Shown here: positions 1 to 9,324 of the stretch, piece by piece
Layout of the letters: each line of letters starts with the position of its first letter
Position numbering within the stretch: position 1 is the stretch's first letter
Source: Bradyrhizobium sp. SK17
GTDB lineage: Bacteria; Pseudomonadota; Alphaproteobacteria; Rhizobiales; Xanthobacteraceae
Reading direction: 5' to 3'
Length of the DNA: 64,000 bases
Assembly: GCF_002831585.1 (NCBI RefSeq)
Contig: NZ_CP025113.1
Location: 2,681,001-2,745,000 of the forward strand
The notes under the pieces: model-generated
Database searches by the model: none
The model's input: the letters and a program-made list of their open reading frames with translations, nothing else
Told to the model about the DNA's origin: nothing
Translations under genes and position numbers: made by a program

Positions 1-636
1 CAGGCGGGGAAACTTGCGCTCGGGTTCGTCGGCTCCGCCATGTTTGCCGGCCTTCCGGATGTTGTCGGCGCCTATCGCGACGCCTGTCCCGATGTCGAGC
101 TCGTGCTCGACGAGATGCTGGCGGCGGAGATCGCCGAGGCGCTGCGGCGGCGCCGGATCGATGTCGGGTTCGCGCGTCCGGCGCTGCTGCCCGAAGCGGG
201 CCTGGCCCAGCGCGTGATCCTCGAGGAGCCGTATGTCGCGGCGTTGCCGCGGACGCATCCGCTCGCCGCCCGGCGTAGCGTTGCGCTCGCCGAATTGTCC
301 GATGATGCGTTCGTGCTTTATCCGGCGCGGCCGGAGCCTTCGGTCACCGGTTTGATCGTGGCGGCCTGCGCGGCCGCGGGCTTCACACCGCGGCTGGCGC
401 AGGAGGTTCTGCATCTGCAAACCGCGATCGGGTTGATCGCCGCCGGCGTCGGTGTGTCGCTCGTTCCTGAAGCTGCGGCACGCGCGCAAACCGGGCGCGG
501 GGTGGCCTACATTCCGCTCGCCAATCCTACAGTCATGGCGCCGCTTACCATTGCGTGGCGCGAGGAGGATGTTTCGCCTGCCGTGCAGCGCCTGCTCGAA
601 ATCGCGGCACGCTGGCGCGACATTTCGGCGCTGTAA
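1..636 (+). CDS. LysR-family transcriptional regulator, C-terminal part
   Basis: The frame is open from the first base and ends at TAA 634-636, so this is the 3' part of a gene that begins before the window; 211 residues are visible. The DNA-binding helix-turn-helix is outside the window. What remains is the effector-binding (periplasmic-binding-like) domain of LysR regulators, with the typical IDVGFARPAL stretch, a 'dictate of a ligand' loop around EEPYVAALP, and a GVGVSLVPE segment near the end. Its ligand and targets cannot be told from this fragment. Confidence 0.9.
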   Translation, partial: QAGKLALGFVGSAMFAGLPDVVGAYRDACPDVELVLDEMLAAEIAEALRRRRIDVGFARPALLPEAGLAQRVILEEPYVAALPRTHPLAARRSVALAELSDDAFVLYPARPEPSVTGLIVAACAAAGFTPRLAQEVLHLQTAIGLIAAGVGVSLVPEAAARAQTGRGVAYIPLANPTVMAPLTIAWREEDVSPAVQRLLEIAARWRDISAL

Positions 637-811
637 GGAACATCCGCACCGGATGCAATCGTCCGGACATTGATGGTTGCACGCTGCGTCGGTCGATCTC
701 CGTGCCGCCGCACCGCAGCGAAGTTTCCCGCTTGCCAAATGCCAAACGCAGGCAGAGCATGAACGGTCGCCGACCCAATCATGGGCCGAGCTCCAACACG
801 AGGAGGCGGCA

Positions 812-2860
812 ATGGGACAAGACGTCAGAAGTCCCCGAGGTCCACGGTGCATCGCATTGGTGGGCCCTTTCCAAAGCGGTAAAACCACACTTCTGGAAGC
901 GATCCTGGCGCGCACGGGCGCCATCAAGAGTGCCGGCAGCGTCGATGCCGGAACCTCCGTCGGCGATGCCAGCCCCGAGGCACGGCAACACAAGATGGGT
1001 GTAGGCCTGACCGCCGCCACCACCAGCTTTATGGGTGACAGCTACACCTTTATCGATTGTCCCGGCTCCGTCGAATTCGCGCACGACATGCGTGCCGCGT
1101 TGCCGGCGGTCGATGCCGCGGTCGTGGTCTGCGAAGCCGATGAGAAGAAGCTGCCGCAGCTGCAAATCATCCTGCGCGAGCTCGAGGAGCTCGCAATCCC
1201 CCGTTTCCTGTTCCTGAACAAGATCGACCGCGCCAACAAGCGGGTCCGCGAAACGCTTGCGACGCTGCAACCAGCCTCGCGCGTGCCGTTGGTGCTGCGC
1301 CAGATCCCGATCTGGAACGGCGATCTGATCGAAGGCTTCGTCGATCTCGCGCTGGAGCGCGCCTTCGTCTATCGTGAGCACAAGCCGTCCGAGGTGATGG
1401 CGCTGGAGGGTGGCAATCTCGATCGCGAGAAGGAAGCGCGCTTCTCGATGCTGGAGAAGCTCGCCGATCACGACGACGCGCTGATGGAGCAATTGCTGGA
1501 GGATATCCAGCCGCCGCGCGACGCGGTGTTCGACGATCTCTCCCGCGAATTGCGCGAAGGCCTGATCTGTCCGGTGCTGCTTGGCGCCGCGAGCCGCGAA
1601 AACGGCGTGCTGCGCCTGATGAAGGCGTTGCGGCACGAGGCGCCCGGCATCACCGAGACCGCCGCGCGGCTCGGCATCAAGGAGCAGAAGGACGCGCTGG
1701 CCTACATATTCAAGACCGTGCATTTGCAGCACGGCGGCAAGCTGTCGCTGGCGCGCGTGCTTGCGGGCCGGCTCGACGACGGCGCGACATTGCAATCCTC
1801 GTCCGGCGAGAGCGGGCGCGTCTCCGGCATCCTCGCGGTCTCCGGCACGCACGACAGCAAGCGGCCGTCGGCGGAGGCTGGCGACTCGGTCGCGCTCGGC
1901 AAGCTCGATGCGATCAAGACCGGTGATACGGTCTCGAGCGGCAAGACCGCCCCGGCGTCGCTGGTCAAGGTCGATCCTGTGGCGGCGGTGCTGTCGATCT
2001 CGATATCCGCGACCGACCGCAAGGACGACGTCAAGCTCGGGCAAGCGCTGTTGCGGCTGAACGAGGAGGATCCGTCGCTGACGATGATCCAGAACCCGCG
2101 CACCCACGACACCGTGCTGTGGGGGCAGGGCGAGATGCACCTGCGCGTCGCGCAGGAGCGGCTCAAGGACCGCTACGGCGTTAGCGTCAAATCGCACCCG
2201 CCGGCGATCGGCTATCAGGAAACCATCCGCAAGGCCGTGACCCAGCGCGGCCGGCACAAGAAGCAGTCCGGCGGCCACGGCCAGTTCGGCGACGTCGTGC
2301 TCGACATCAAGCCGAAGCCGCGCGGCTCGGGCTTCGAATTCCACGAGAAGGTGGTCGGCGGCGCGGTGCCGCGCAACTACATCGGCGCGGTGGAGGAAGG
2401 CGTCGTCGACGCGCTGGCGCGGGGGCCGCTCGGCTTTCCGGTGATCGACCTCGACGTCACGCTGACCGACGGCTCCTATCACAGCGTCGACTCCTCCGAT
2501 CTGGCGTTCCGCACCGCGGCGCGGATCGGGGTCAGCGAAGGCTTGCCGCAGTGCCAGCCGGTGCTGCTGGAGCCGATCCATCTGGTCGAGATCGTCTGTC
2601 CGACCGAGGCCACCGCCAAGATCAACGCGATCCTGTCGGCGCGGCGCGGCCAGATCCTCGGCTTCGACACCCGCGAGGGCTGGAGCGGCTGGGACTGCGT
2701 TCGCGCCACGATGCCGGAATCCGAGATCGGCGACCTCATCGTCGAGCTGCGCTCGGCCACCGCCGGCGCCGGCACCTTCACCCGTCAGTTCGACCGCATG
2801 GCCGAAGTCACGGGCCGTGCCGCCGACCAGATCATCGCCGCGCATCGCGACGCGGCGTGA
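812..2860 (+). CDS. Elongation factor G-like translational GTPase (paralogue)
   Basis: A 682-residue protein with the full EF-G domain order: GTPase domain, domain II, then the EF-G III-V region. The P-loop is GPFQSGKT (about residues 18-25) and the G4 motif is NKID. The G2 and G3 regions differ from true EF-G: the switch region reads GVGLTAATT and G3 is DCPGS instead of DTPGH, so the catalytic His of translational GTPases is missing. I therefore call it an EF-G-like paralogue and not the main fusA product; its cellular role is not established from sequence. The frame is open upstream to 677, but AGGAGG at 801-806 sits five bases before the ATG at 812, which decides the start. A hairpin at 2871-2897 follows the gene. 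Confidence 0.9.
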   Translation: MGQDVRSPRGPRCIALVGPFQSGKTTLLEAILARTGAIKSAGSVDAGTSVGDASPEARQHKMGVGLTAATTSFMGDSYTFIDCPGSVEFAHDMRAALPAVDAAVVVCEADEKKLPQLQIILRELEELAIPRFLFLNKIDRANKRVRETLATLQPASRVPLVLRQIPIWNGDLIEGFVDLALERAFVYREHKPSEVMALEGGNLDREKEARFSMLEKLADHDDALMEQLLEDIQPPRDAVFDDLSRELREGLICPVLLGAASRENGVLRLMKALRHEAPGITETAARLGIKEQKDALAYIFKTVHLQHGGKLSLARVLAGRLDDGATLQSSSGESGRVSGILAVSGTHDSKRPSAEAGDSVALGKLDAIKTGDTVSSGKTAPASLVKVDPVAAVLSISISATDRKDDVKLGQALLRLNEEDPSLTMIQNPRTHDTVLWGQGEMHLRVAQERLKDRYGVSVKSHPPAIGYQETIRKAVTQRGRHKKQSGGHGQFGDVVLDIKPKPRGSGFEFHEKVVGGAVPRNYIGAVEEGVVDALARGPLGFPVIDLDVTLTDGSYHSVDSSDLAFRTAARIGVSEGLPQCQPVLLEPIHLVEIVCPTEATAKINAILSARRGQILGFDTREGWSGWDCVRATMPESEIGDLIVELRSATAGAGTFTRQFDRMAEVTGRAADQIIAAHRDAA

Positions 2861-2870
2861 GCTGGCCCTG

Positions 2871-2899
2871 CGATCACGCCCCGCGCGGGCGTGATCGTT
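2871..2899 (+). terminator. Hairpin after the EF-G-like gene
   Basis: Eleven-base perfect arms (CGATCACGCCC / GGGCGTGATCG) with a 5-base loop start 10 bases after the stop codon. The T tract is weak (TT only), so termination may be inefficient. Confidence 0.5.
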
Positions 2900-2954
2900 G
2901 GCAGGACGCCGAGAGGCGGTTAGCTTGCGTCCCTGATGGGGGCGCAAGGACAGC

Positions 2955-3596
2955 ATGCTTGAATCCCGCCGCAACCTGGCGCTGGCCTGCGCGCTCAGCG
3001 CCTTGGCCGGCTATGTCGACGGCATCGGCTATCTGCATCTCGGCGGGCTGTTCGTGTCGTTCATGAGCGGCAATTCGACCCGGCTGGGCGTGACGCTCGC
3101 CGAGGGGCATTGGCAGCATGCCCTGGAGGCGCTGGAGTTGATCGTGCTGTTCGTCGCTGGAGCGGCGGCCGGCAGCCTGATCGTGCTCAGCCGCATTGCG
3201 CATCGCCAGCCGCTGATCCTGCTGGTCGAGGCGCTGCTGCTGGCTGCGGCGGCCGGCGCCTATGCGTATGGCCTGCCGGCCACGGCGGTCGCGGCCATCG
3301 TGCTGGCGATGGGGCTCGAGAACGCCGTCTTCCAGCTCGAGGGCGGAGCCGGGCTCGGCCTCACCTATGTCACGGGGGCGCTGGTCAAGGCCGGCCAGCT
3401 GATCGCGGCCGCGCTGACCGGCGGGGCAGGCTGGGCCTGGCTGCCGAACCTGCTGCTGTGGGCGGCGCTGGTCGCCGGCGCGCTGCTCGGAGCTCTTGCC
3501 TACCGCTGGATCAATCTGGCCGCGGTCTGGTTCGCCGCGGCCACCGCCTTCGCCCTCAGTGCGCTGGTCGCGGCCACCGCGAAGCGGACGGATTGA
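2955..3596 (+). CDS. DUF1275 (YoaK-like) membrane protein
   Basis: A 213-residue hydrophobic protein with about six membrane segments. It has the features of the DUF1275/YoaK family: the N-terminal AGYVDGIGYL segment, then FVSFMSGNSTRLG just before the second membrane helix, and TYVTGALVKAGQ in the second half. The biochemical role of this family is not known; it is an inner-membrane protein. An AAGGA element lies 6-10 bases before the ATG. It runs directly into aroE (31 bases apart), so the two may be co-transcribed. Confidence 0.85.
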   Translation: MLESRRNLALACALSALAGYVDGIGYLHLGGLFVSFMSGNSTRLGVTLAEGHWQHALEALELIVLFVAGAAAGSLIVLSRIAHRQPLILLVEALLLAAAAGAYAYGLPATAVAAIVLAMGLENAVFQLEGGAGLGLTYVTGALVKAGQLIAAALTGGAGWAWLPNLLLWAALVAGALLGALAYRWINLAAVWFAAATAFALSALVAATAKRTD

Positions 3597-3627
3597 CAGG
3601 GCGCTTGCCTTGGCCGATGTCACGGCC

Positions 3628-4485
3628 ATGACATCCTCGAGCCCGACATCCCAAGGCAAGACCCGTGCGGCGTGCCTGATCGGCTGGCCGGCGGCGCATT
3701 CCCGCTCGCCGCTGATCCATCATTACTGGCTGCGCACCCTCGGCATCGAGGGCGGCTATGTGATCGAGGCGGTGCCGCCGCAGGATTTCAAGGATTTCCT
3801 GTTCCGCCTGTCGCTGCGCGGTTTCGTCGGCGCCAACGTTACCCTTCCGCACAAGGAGCAGGCGCTGGCGCTGTCGACCCCGGATGAGCGTGCCCGCGCG
3901 GTCGGCGCCGCCAACACGCTGTGGTTCGCCGATGGCGAATTGCGCTCGACCAACACCGATGTCGAAGGCTTCATCAACAATCTCGACGCCTGCGCGCCCG
4001 GCTGGGACAAGGCGGAGGACGTGCTGGTGCTCGGCGCCGGCGGCGCGGCGCGCGCGGTGGTGTTCGGCCTGATCGAACGTGGGATCGCGCGCGTGCATCT
4101 GGTCAACCGCACCATCGACCGTGCCCGCGCGCTCGCAGAGCAGTTTGGCGCGCGCGTCCATCCGGCAACCTGGGACACGGTCGGCGATTTGCTGCCGCGT
4201 GCCGGTCTGCTCGTCAATACCACGTCGCTCGGCATGCACGGCCAGCCTCCGTTGGAGATCGATGTCGGGCTGTTGCCACAGGGCGCGGTTGTTTCCGATA
4301 TTGTCTATGTCCCGCTGGTGACGCCGTTGCTGGCGGCCGCGCAGGCACGCTCCCTGAAGACCGCGGACGGGCTCGGCATGCTGCTGCACCAGGCGGTGCG
4401 CGGCTTTGAATTATGGTTCGGGCAGCGCCCTGAAGTCACCGCCGAACTGCGCGCGCTGGTCGAGGCCGATCTCACAAAGACTTGA
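3628..4485 (+). CDS. aroE: Shikimate dehydrogenase (NADP+)
   Basis: A 285-residue enzyme that reduces 3-dehydroshikimate to shikimate in the cytosolic aromatic amino acid pathway. The shikimate pocket is visible as HSRSPLIHHYW, the catalytic lysine in NVTLPHKEQAL, and the paired aspartate in STNTDVEGF. The Rossmann motif is VLGAGGAARAV and NRTIDRA follows beta-2, the usual NADP-preferring pattern. The frame extends upstream to 3496, inside the DUF1275 gene, but family length and alignment favour the ATG at 3628. Other aroE-linked genes (for example coaE or dnaQ) are not beside it here. Confidence 0.95.
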   Translation: MTSSSPTSQGKTRAACLIGWPAAHSRSPLIHHYWLRTLGIEGGYVIEAVPPQDFKDFLFRLSLRGFVGANVTLPHKEQALALSTPDERARAVGAANTLWFADGELRSTNTDVEGFINNLDACAPGWDKAEDVLVLGAGGAARAVVFGLIERGIARVHLVNRTIDRARALAEQFGARVHPATWDTVGDLLPRAGLLVNTTSLGMHGQPPLEIDVGLLPQGAVVSDIVYVPLVTPLLAAAQARSLKTADGLGMLLHQAVRGFELWFGQRPEVTAELRALVEADLTKT

Positions 4486-4551
4486 GGCCGGGAATAGCCT
4501 CTCCGGGCCGGGGTCTCGTGCTACGTCACCCCGCGTTCTTCCCGGAGATCG

Positions 4552-5181
4552 ATGATGCCTGCCAGTCGTTCCCATGTCATTCGTCCGTTCATCGCACTCG
4601 CGATGGTGACGGCGTCCACGCTCTCTGCGCTCGCGCAGCAGCCGCCGACGCCGACGCGGGTCCGTGGAACCGTCGAGAGCGTCGACGGCGATACGCTGGC
4701 GGTGAAGTCGCGCAGCGGCGAAGAGGTCAAGCTGCACATGGCGGGCAACATGGTGGTGCTTGGCCTGACCAAGATCGCGCTGTCCGACATCAAGGTCGGT
4801 TCCTTCATCGGCACGACCACGGTGCCCGGACCCGACGGCGTGCCGAAGGCGGTCGAGGTGCATGTGTTCCCCGAGAACATGCGCGGCACCGGCGAAGGGT
4901 CGCGGCCCTACGATCTGAAGCCGAACAGCAGCATGACCAACGCGACGGTCTCGCAATCCGTGGTCAGCAATGACGGCCAGACCTTGCTGGTCAAATACAA
5001 GGACGGCGAGAAGAAGGTGCAGGTCGGGCCGGATACGCCGGTCGTGACCTATGTTCCCGGTGACAAGACGGATCTGAAGGCCGGCGCCAAGGTCATCGCC
5101 TTCATGAAGAAATTGCCCGACGGCTCGTTCGAGACCGATCGCGTCAGCGTCGGCCGCGACGGGCTGACGCCGCCGATGTGA
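4552..5181 (+). CDS. Exported DUF5666-like protein, copy 1
   Basis: A 209-residue protein with a signal peptide (hydrophobic stretch about residues 10-30, cut likely after LSALAQ). The mature part contains TRVRGTVESVDGDTLAVKSR, the small beta-barrel pattern seen in DUF5666-type proteins, then a second segment built on the same theme (VSNDGQTLLVKYKDGEKKVQ). It is clearly a paralogue of the next gene: both share DGxTLxVKYKDGEKKV, PGDKTDLKxGAK and the end GRDGxTPPM. Function unknown; probably periplasmic. GGAG at 4544-4547 fits the ATG at 4555 slightly better than the one at 4552. Confidence 0.8.
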   Translation: MMPASRSHVIRPFIALAMVTASTLSALAQQPPTPTRVRGTVESVDGDTLAVKSRSGEEVKLHMAGNMVVLGLTKIALSDIKVGSFIGTTTVPGPDGVPKAVEVHVFPENMRGTGEGSRPYDLKPNSSMTNATVSQSVVSNDGQTLLVKYKDGEKKVQVGPDTPVVTYVPGDKTDLKAGAKVIAFMKKLPDGSFETDRVSVGRDGLTPPM

Positions 5182-5362
5182 CGTCAAGAACTCGCTCCCA
5201 TCAAGGGGAGAAGGAAAGGAGCGTTGCATCACCTGTCCGTTATCGCAGTAACAGCCTGTCATCCCGCGCGTAGTTGTCCTGCATGTCCTCTCTCCCGCGG
5301 AGATGCGACACGCACGGAATACCGCCAATTCCCCGGTGTTCCCTGAATCGCCAGCCCAACCC

Positions 5363-5983
5363 ATGAGGGACACCATGCCGAAATCGCCGCTCCTTGCCGC
5401 ATTGCTTCTCGTTGCCTTTGCATCAGTCGCATCGGCGCAACAGCCGCCGACCACGCGCATTCGCGGCACCATCGAAGCCGTCGACGGCGCGATGCTGTCG
5501 ATCAAGTCGCGCGACGGCACCGACATGAAGGTGCGGACGACCGACAACGTCGCGGTGTTCGGCGTCGCCAAGACCGACCTGTCGGAGATCAAGCCCGGTT
5601 CCTATATCGGCGTCACCGCGATGCCCGAGCCTGACGGAACGCAGAAGGCAATCGCAGTCCACATCTTCCCGGAGAACCAGCGTGGCGCCGCTGAGGGCTT
5701 TCGTCCATGGGATCTGCGCGCCAACTCGACCATGACCAACGCCACCGTCGCCGAGACGGTGAAGGGCACCGACGGCCAGAACATCACCGTGAAGTACAAG
5801 GACGGTGAGAAGAAGGTCGTGGTGCCGCCGGGCACGCCGATCGTCACCTTCGTCGCCGGCGACAAGTCGGAGCTGAAGCCGGGCGCCAAGATCATCATCT
5901 TCGGCGCGATGAAAAAGGACGACGGCACCCTGGAAGCCAACCGCGTCAATGTCGGGCGCGACGGCATCACCCCGCCGATGTGA
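5363..5983 (+). CDS. Exported DUF5666-like protein, copy 2
   Basis: A 206-residue tandem paralogue of the preceding gene, with its own signal peptide (MPKSPLLAALLLVAFASVAS, cut near SAQQ). The mature part aligns along its whole length with copy 1: TTRIRGTIEAVDGAMLSIKS, a central NSTMTNATV block, NITVKYKDGEKKV and the C-terminal GRDGITPPM. In-frame ATGs occur at 5363 and 5375; either is possible, and upstream extension to 5303 is unlikely because the signal peptide would be buried. Separated from copy 1 by about 180 bases, so it may have its own promoter. Confidence 0.8.
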   Translation: MRDTMPKSPLLAALLLVAFASVASAQQPPTTRIRGTIEAVDGAMLSIKSRDGTDMKVRTTDNVAVFGVAKTDLSEIKPGSYIGVTAMPEPDGTQKAIAVHIFPENQRGAAEGFRPWDLRANSTMTNATVAETVKGTDGQNITVKYKDGEKKVVVPPGTPIVTFVAGDKSELKPGAKIIIFGAMKKDDGTLEANRVNVGRDGITPPM

Positions 5984-5990
5984 CGCGAAG

Positions 5991-6078
5991 CGTCATCCCG
6001 GGGCGATGCGTGGCATCGAACCCGGGATCTCGGGCCACACGCTACTCCGTCGTCCCGGCTTTCGCGGGGACGACGAAG
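5991..6078. repeat. Dispersed hairpin repeat between convergent genes
   Basis: Starts with CGTCATCCCGGGGCGATGCG and a paired CCCGGGATC, and ends with a perfect 9-bp stem (CGTCGTCCC / GGGACGACG, 6048-6075). It fills the gap between two convergent genes and could act as a two-way terminator. The style is that of the short intergenic palindromes common in bradyrhizobia. Confidence 0.6.
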
Positions 6079-6094
6079 AGTGTGTGGCTGGGAG

Positions 6095-7231
6095 CTAAAC
6101 CGCCAGCACCTTGTCGTCGATCTCGGCGATCGTATTGACGCCGCACAGGCCCATCGTCGTGGTGAGCTCCTTGCCGAGGATGTCGAGCGCCTTGGCGACG
6201 CCTTGCTGCCCGCCGGCACCGAGGCCGTAGGCATAGGCGCGGCCGATCATGCAGGACTTCGCGCCGAGCGCCAGCGCGCGCATGATGTCCATGCCGGTAC
6301 GGATGCCGCCGTCGAACATGATCTCGAGCTGCGAGCCGACCGCGTCGGCGATCTCGGGCAGCACCTCGATCGAGGAGGGGGCGCCGTCGAGCTGGCGGCC
6401 GCCATGGTTGGAGACCACGATCGCCTGCGCGCCGCTCTTGGCGGCAAGCTCGGCGTCCTCGACATCGAGAATGCCCTTCAGGATCAGCTTGCCCGGCCAG
6501 ATGCTGCGGATCCAGTCGATGTCCTTCCAGTTCAGCGTGGTGTCGAACTGCGATGCCGTCCATTCCGACAGCTTGACGATGTCGTCCATGCCTTTGACGT
6601 GACCGGCGATGTTGCCGAAGGTGCGGCGCTTGCCTTGCAGCACGCCGGAGACCCAAGCCGGCTTGGTCGCGAAATCGATCAGCTTCGACAGCGACCATTC
6701 CGGCGGCACCGTCATGCCGTTCTTGATGTCCTGGTGGCGCTGGCCGATCACCTGCAAGTCGACGGTCAACACCAGCGCCGAGCATTTCGCCGCGATCGCG
6801 CGCTCGATCAGCGACTTGATGAAGCCGCGGTCCTTCATGACGTAGAGCTGGAACCAGAACGGCTTGTCGACGGCGGCTGCGATGTCCTCGATCGAGCAGA
6901 TCGACATCGTGCTCTGGGTGAAGGGGATGCCGGCCGCCTGCGCCGCGCGGCAGGCATGGATCTCGCCGTCGCCATGCTGCATGCCGAGCAGGCCGACCGG
7001 CGCGAGGATCAGCGGCATCGCCGAGGGCTCGCCCAGGATCGTTGTCGCGAGGCTGCGCCTGGACACGTCGACCAGGATGCGCTGGCGGAACTTGATCTGT
7101 TGCAGGTCCTCAGAGTTGGCGCGCAGCGTGTCCTCGGTGTAGGAGCCGCGATCCGCATAGTCGAAGAACGCCTTCGGCACCCGGCGCTTGTGCAGCTGGC
7201 GCAGGTCTTCGATGCAGGTAATGTGCTTCAT
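6095..7231 (-). CDS. lldD: FMN-dependent alpha-hydroxy acid dehydrogenase (L-lactate dehydrogenase type)
   Basis: A 378-residue TIM-barrel flavoenzyme that oxidises an L-2-hydroxy acid, most likely L-lactate to pyruvate, passing electrons to the respiratory chain. Visible family features are DYADRGSYTEDTLRAN near the N terminus, LAPVGLLGMQHGDGE, the QLYVMKDRG strand, the catalytic-His motif SNHGGRQLDG, and the FMN-phosphate loop FDGGIRTGMD followed by GRAYAYGLGA. A second, more distant family member lies at 52484-53701, so substrate assignment between the two is uncertain. Confidence 0.88.
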   Translation of the reverse strand: MKHITCIEDLRQLHKRRVPKAFFDYADRGSYTEDTLRANSEDLQQIKFRQRILVDVSRRSLATTILGEPSAMPLILAPVGLLGMQHGDGEIHACRAAQAAGIPFTQSTMSICSIEDIAAAVDKPFWFQLYVMKDRGFIKSLIERAIAAKCSALVLTVDLQVIGQRHQDIKNGMTVPPEWSLSKLIDFATKPAWVSGVLQGKRRTFGNIAGHVKGMDDIVKLSEWTASQFDTTLNWKDIDWIRSIWPGKLILKGILDVEDAELAAKSGAQAIVVSNHGGRQLDGAPSSIEVLPEIADAVGSQLEIMFDGGIRTGMDIMRALALGAKSCMIGRAYAYGLGAGGQQGVAKALDILGKELTTTMGLCGVNTIAEIDDKVLAV

Positions 7232-7308
7232 GGACGTTCCCGGCCCTTCTTCTTTGCCGCAAGTTCTGGGGCGAGTTCTTGCAGATGTTCGGTCCTGCCG
7301 TCATCTAG

Positions 7309-7527
<219 letters not shown>

Positions 7528-7743
7528 TGGCCGCGGGCCGTTTCCGGGATTGCGGTAGAGGCGGTAATATTATATTTTTCAGTGCCTTAAGGTCGAACCA
7601 TGGGGTTCGGCGGCGGTAATGATTCATCATATTTTTTGAAGTCGTTTTAGCGTCTGACAGTCTATAAGGCCGATGCACGCTAGACTGGTGGGCGTTCGGG
7701 ACTGTCTCGCCGTGTGGTTCGAGAGGTCCGTGTTGGGGGTATC

Positions 7744-9090
7744 ATGAGCCGCAAATATTTCGGGACCGATGGAATTCGGGGCCGCGCCAATGGGCTGATC
7801 ACGCCGGAGCTCGCGCTCAAGGTGGGGCAGGCCGCAGGCCTTGTGTTTCAGCGTGGCGACCATCGCCATCGGGTCGTCATCGGCAAGGACACGCGGCTGT
7901 CCGGCTACATGATCGAATACGCCATGGTCGCGGGCTTCACCTCGGTCGGCATGGACGTGCTGCTGCTCGGCCCGATGCCGACGCCGGCGGTCGCGATGCT
8001 GACCAAGTCGATGCGCGCCGACCTCGGCGTCATGATTTCGGCATCGCACAATCTGTTCGAGGACAACGGCATCAAGTTGTTCGGTCCGCAGGGCTTCAAG
8101 CTGTCGGACGACGTCGAGAAGCAGATCGAGCAACTGCTCGACGAATCGCTCGACCGCCGCCTGGCGCAGAGCGCGAGCCTCGGCCGTGCCCGCCGCATCG
8201 ACGGCGTCCATGACCGCTACATCGAATTCGCCAAGCGTACCTTGCCGCGCGACCTCTCGCTCGACGGTCTGCGGGTCGTGATCGATTGCGCCAATGGCGC
8301 TGCCTACAAGGTGGTGCCCGAGGCGCTGTGGGAGCTCGGCGCCGATGTGGTGCCGATCGGGGTCGAACCGGACGGCTTCAACATCAACAAGGAATGCGGC
8401 TCGACCTCGCCCGAGGCGCTCGCCCGGAAGGTGCGCGAGATGCGCGCCGACATCGGCATTGCGCTCGACGGCGATGCCGACCGCGTCATCCTGGTCGATG
8501 AACGCGGCCATATCGTCGACGGCGACCAGCTGCTCGCGGTGATCGCACAGAGCTGGAAGGAAGACGGCCGTCTCGCCAAGCCCGGTATCGTCGCCACCGT
8601 GATGTCCAACCTCGGCCTCGAGCGGTTCCTGCAAGGCCATGGCGTGCAGCTGATCCGTACGCCCGTCGGCGACCGCTACGTGCTCGAGCAGATGCTGAGT
8701 GGCGGCTATAATCTCGGTGGCGAGCAATCCGGCCACATCATCCTGTCCGACTATGCGACGACCGGCGACGGCTTCGTTGCGGCGTTGCAGGTGCTCGCCG
8801 TGGTGCAGAAGCTGCGCCGGCCGGTCTCGGAAGTTTGCCGGCGTTTTGATCCATTGCCCCAAATTCTGAAGAACGTGCGCTATCGCAGCGGCAAGCCGCT
8901 CGACTCCGCCGAGGTCAAGTCCGCGATCACCGACGGCGAGAAGCGCCTCAACGGCCATGGCCGCCTCTTGATCCGTCCCTCCGGCACCGAGCCGGTGATC
9001 CGCGTCATGGGCGAGGGTGACGATCGCATCCTGGTGGAAGAGGTCGTCGACAACATCGTCAACGCACTCGGCCACGCCGCCGCGGCTTGA
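7744..9090 (+). CDS. glmM: Phosphoglucosamine mutase
   Basis: A 448-residue enzyme that converts glucosamine-6-phosphate to glucosamine-1-phosphate for UDP-GlcNAc, peptidoglycan and LPS synthesis. Starts with the family signature [13 protein letters not shown]. The phosphoserine loop is [15 protein letters not shown] (Ser101), the metal-binding loop is LDGDADR, the sugar loop is GGEQSGHII and the phosphate loop [12 protein letters not shown]. The frame is open to 7714, but only the ATG at 7744 gives the family N terminus. In many relatives glmM follows folP and ftsH; here it stands alone behind an AT-rich upstream region. The gene ends just before a large inverted repeat. Confidence 0.97.
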   Translation: MSRKYFGTDGIRGRANGLITPELALKVGQAAGLVFQRGDHRHRVVIGKDTRLSGYMIEYAMVAGFTSVGMDVLLLGPMPTPAVAMLTKSMRADLGVMISASHNLFEDNGIKLFGPQGFKLSDDVEKQIEQLLDESLDRRLAQSASLGRARRIDGVHDRYIEFAKRTLPRDLSLDGLRVVIDCANGAAYKVVPEALWELGADVVPIGVEPDGFNINKECGSTSPEALARKVREMRADIGIALDGDADRVILVDERGHIVDGDQLLAVIAQSWKEDGRLAKPGIVATVMSNLGLERFLQGHGVQLIRTPVGDRYVLEQMLSGGYNLGGEQSGHIILSDYATTGDGFVAALQVLAVVQKLRRPVSEVCRRFDPLPQILKNVRYRSGKPLDSAEVKSAITDGEKRLNGHGRLLIRPSGTEPVIRVMGEGDDRILVEEVVDNIVNALGHAAAA

Positions 9091-9117
9091 GCGCCGAGCT
9101 CTCCGGTCGACGTTTCC

Positions 9118-9223
9118 GTCATCCTGAGGAGCGGCCACTTGGCCGCGTCTCGAAGGATGCACCGCGATCAGCCGGGCCGTTCATCCTTCGAGACGCGGCC
9201 AAGTGGCCGCTCCTCAGGATGAC
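9118..9223. repeat. Perfect 42-bp inverted repeat (family A copy 1)
   Basis: Arms at 9118-9159 and 9182-9223 are perfect reverse complements, with a 22-base spacer. Outer ends read GTCATCCTGAGGAGCG. Related copies are at 39141-39239 and 49527-49624, sharing the CATCCTTCGAGACGCG core but with different, still paired, inner bases. It lies downstream of glmM and could terminate it. Confidence 0.9.
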
Positions 9224-9324
9224 GGGGCGACGAGACGGTAGCGGTGAGAACCACGCAACGCATCGCTGCCATCGGCTAGCGCAACTGGTCCCGGCTACCT
9301 TCGCGTCGTACGACACGGAGGTAT

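Noticed and set aside
779..2974. A 731-codon open frame on the minus strand, antisense to the EF-G-like gene
   Set aside because: High-GC shadow frame. The plus-strand frame has complete GTPase motifs and an RBS, while the minus frame shows low-complexity Arg/Gly/Ala-rich sequence.
5991..6078. CRISPR-like repeat/palindromes between genes
   Set aside because: Single dispersed palindromes without regular spacing or spacers; not an array.
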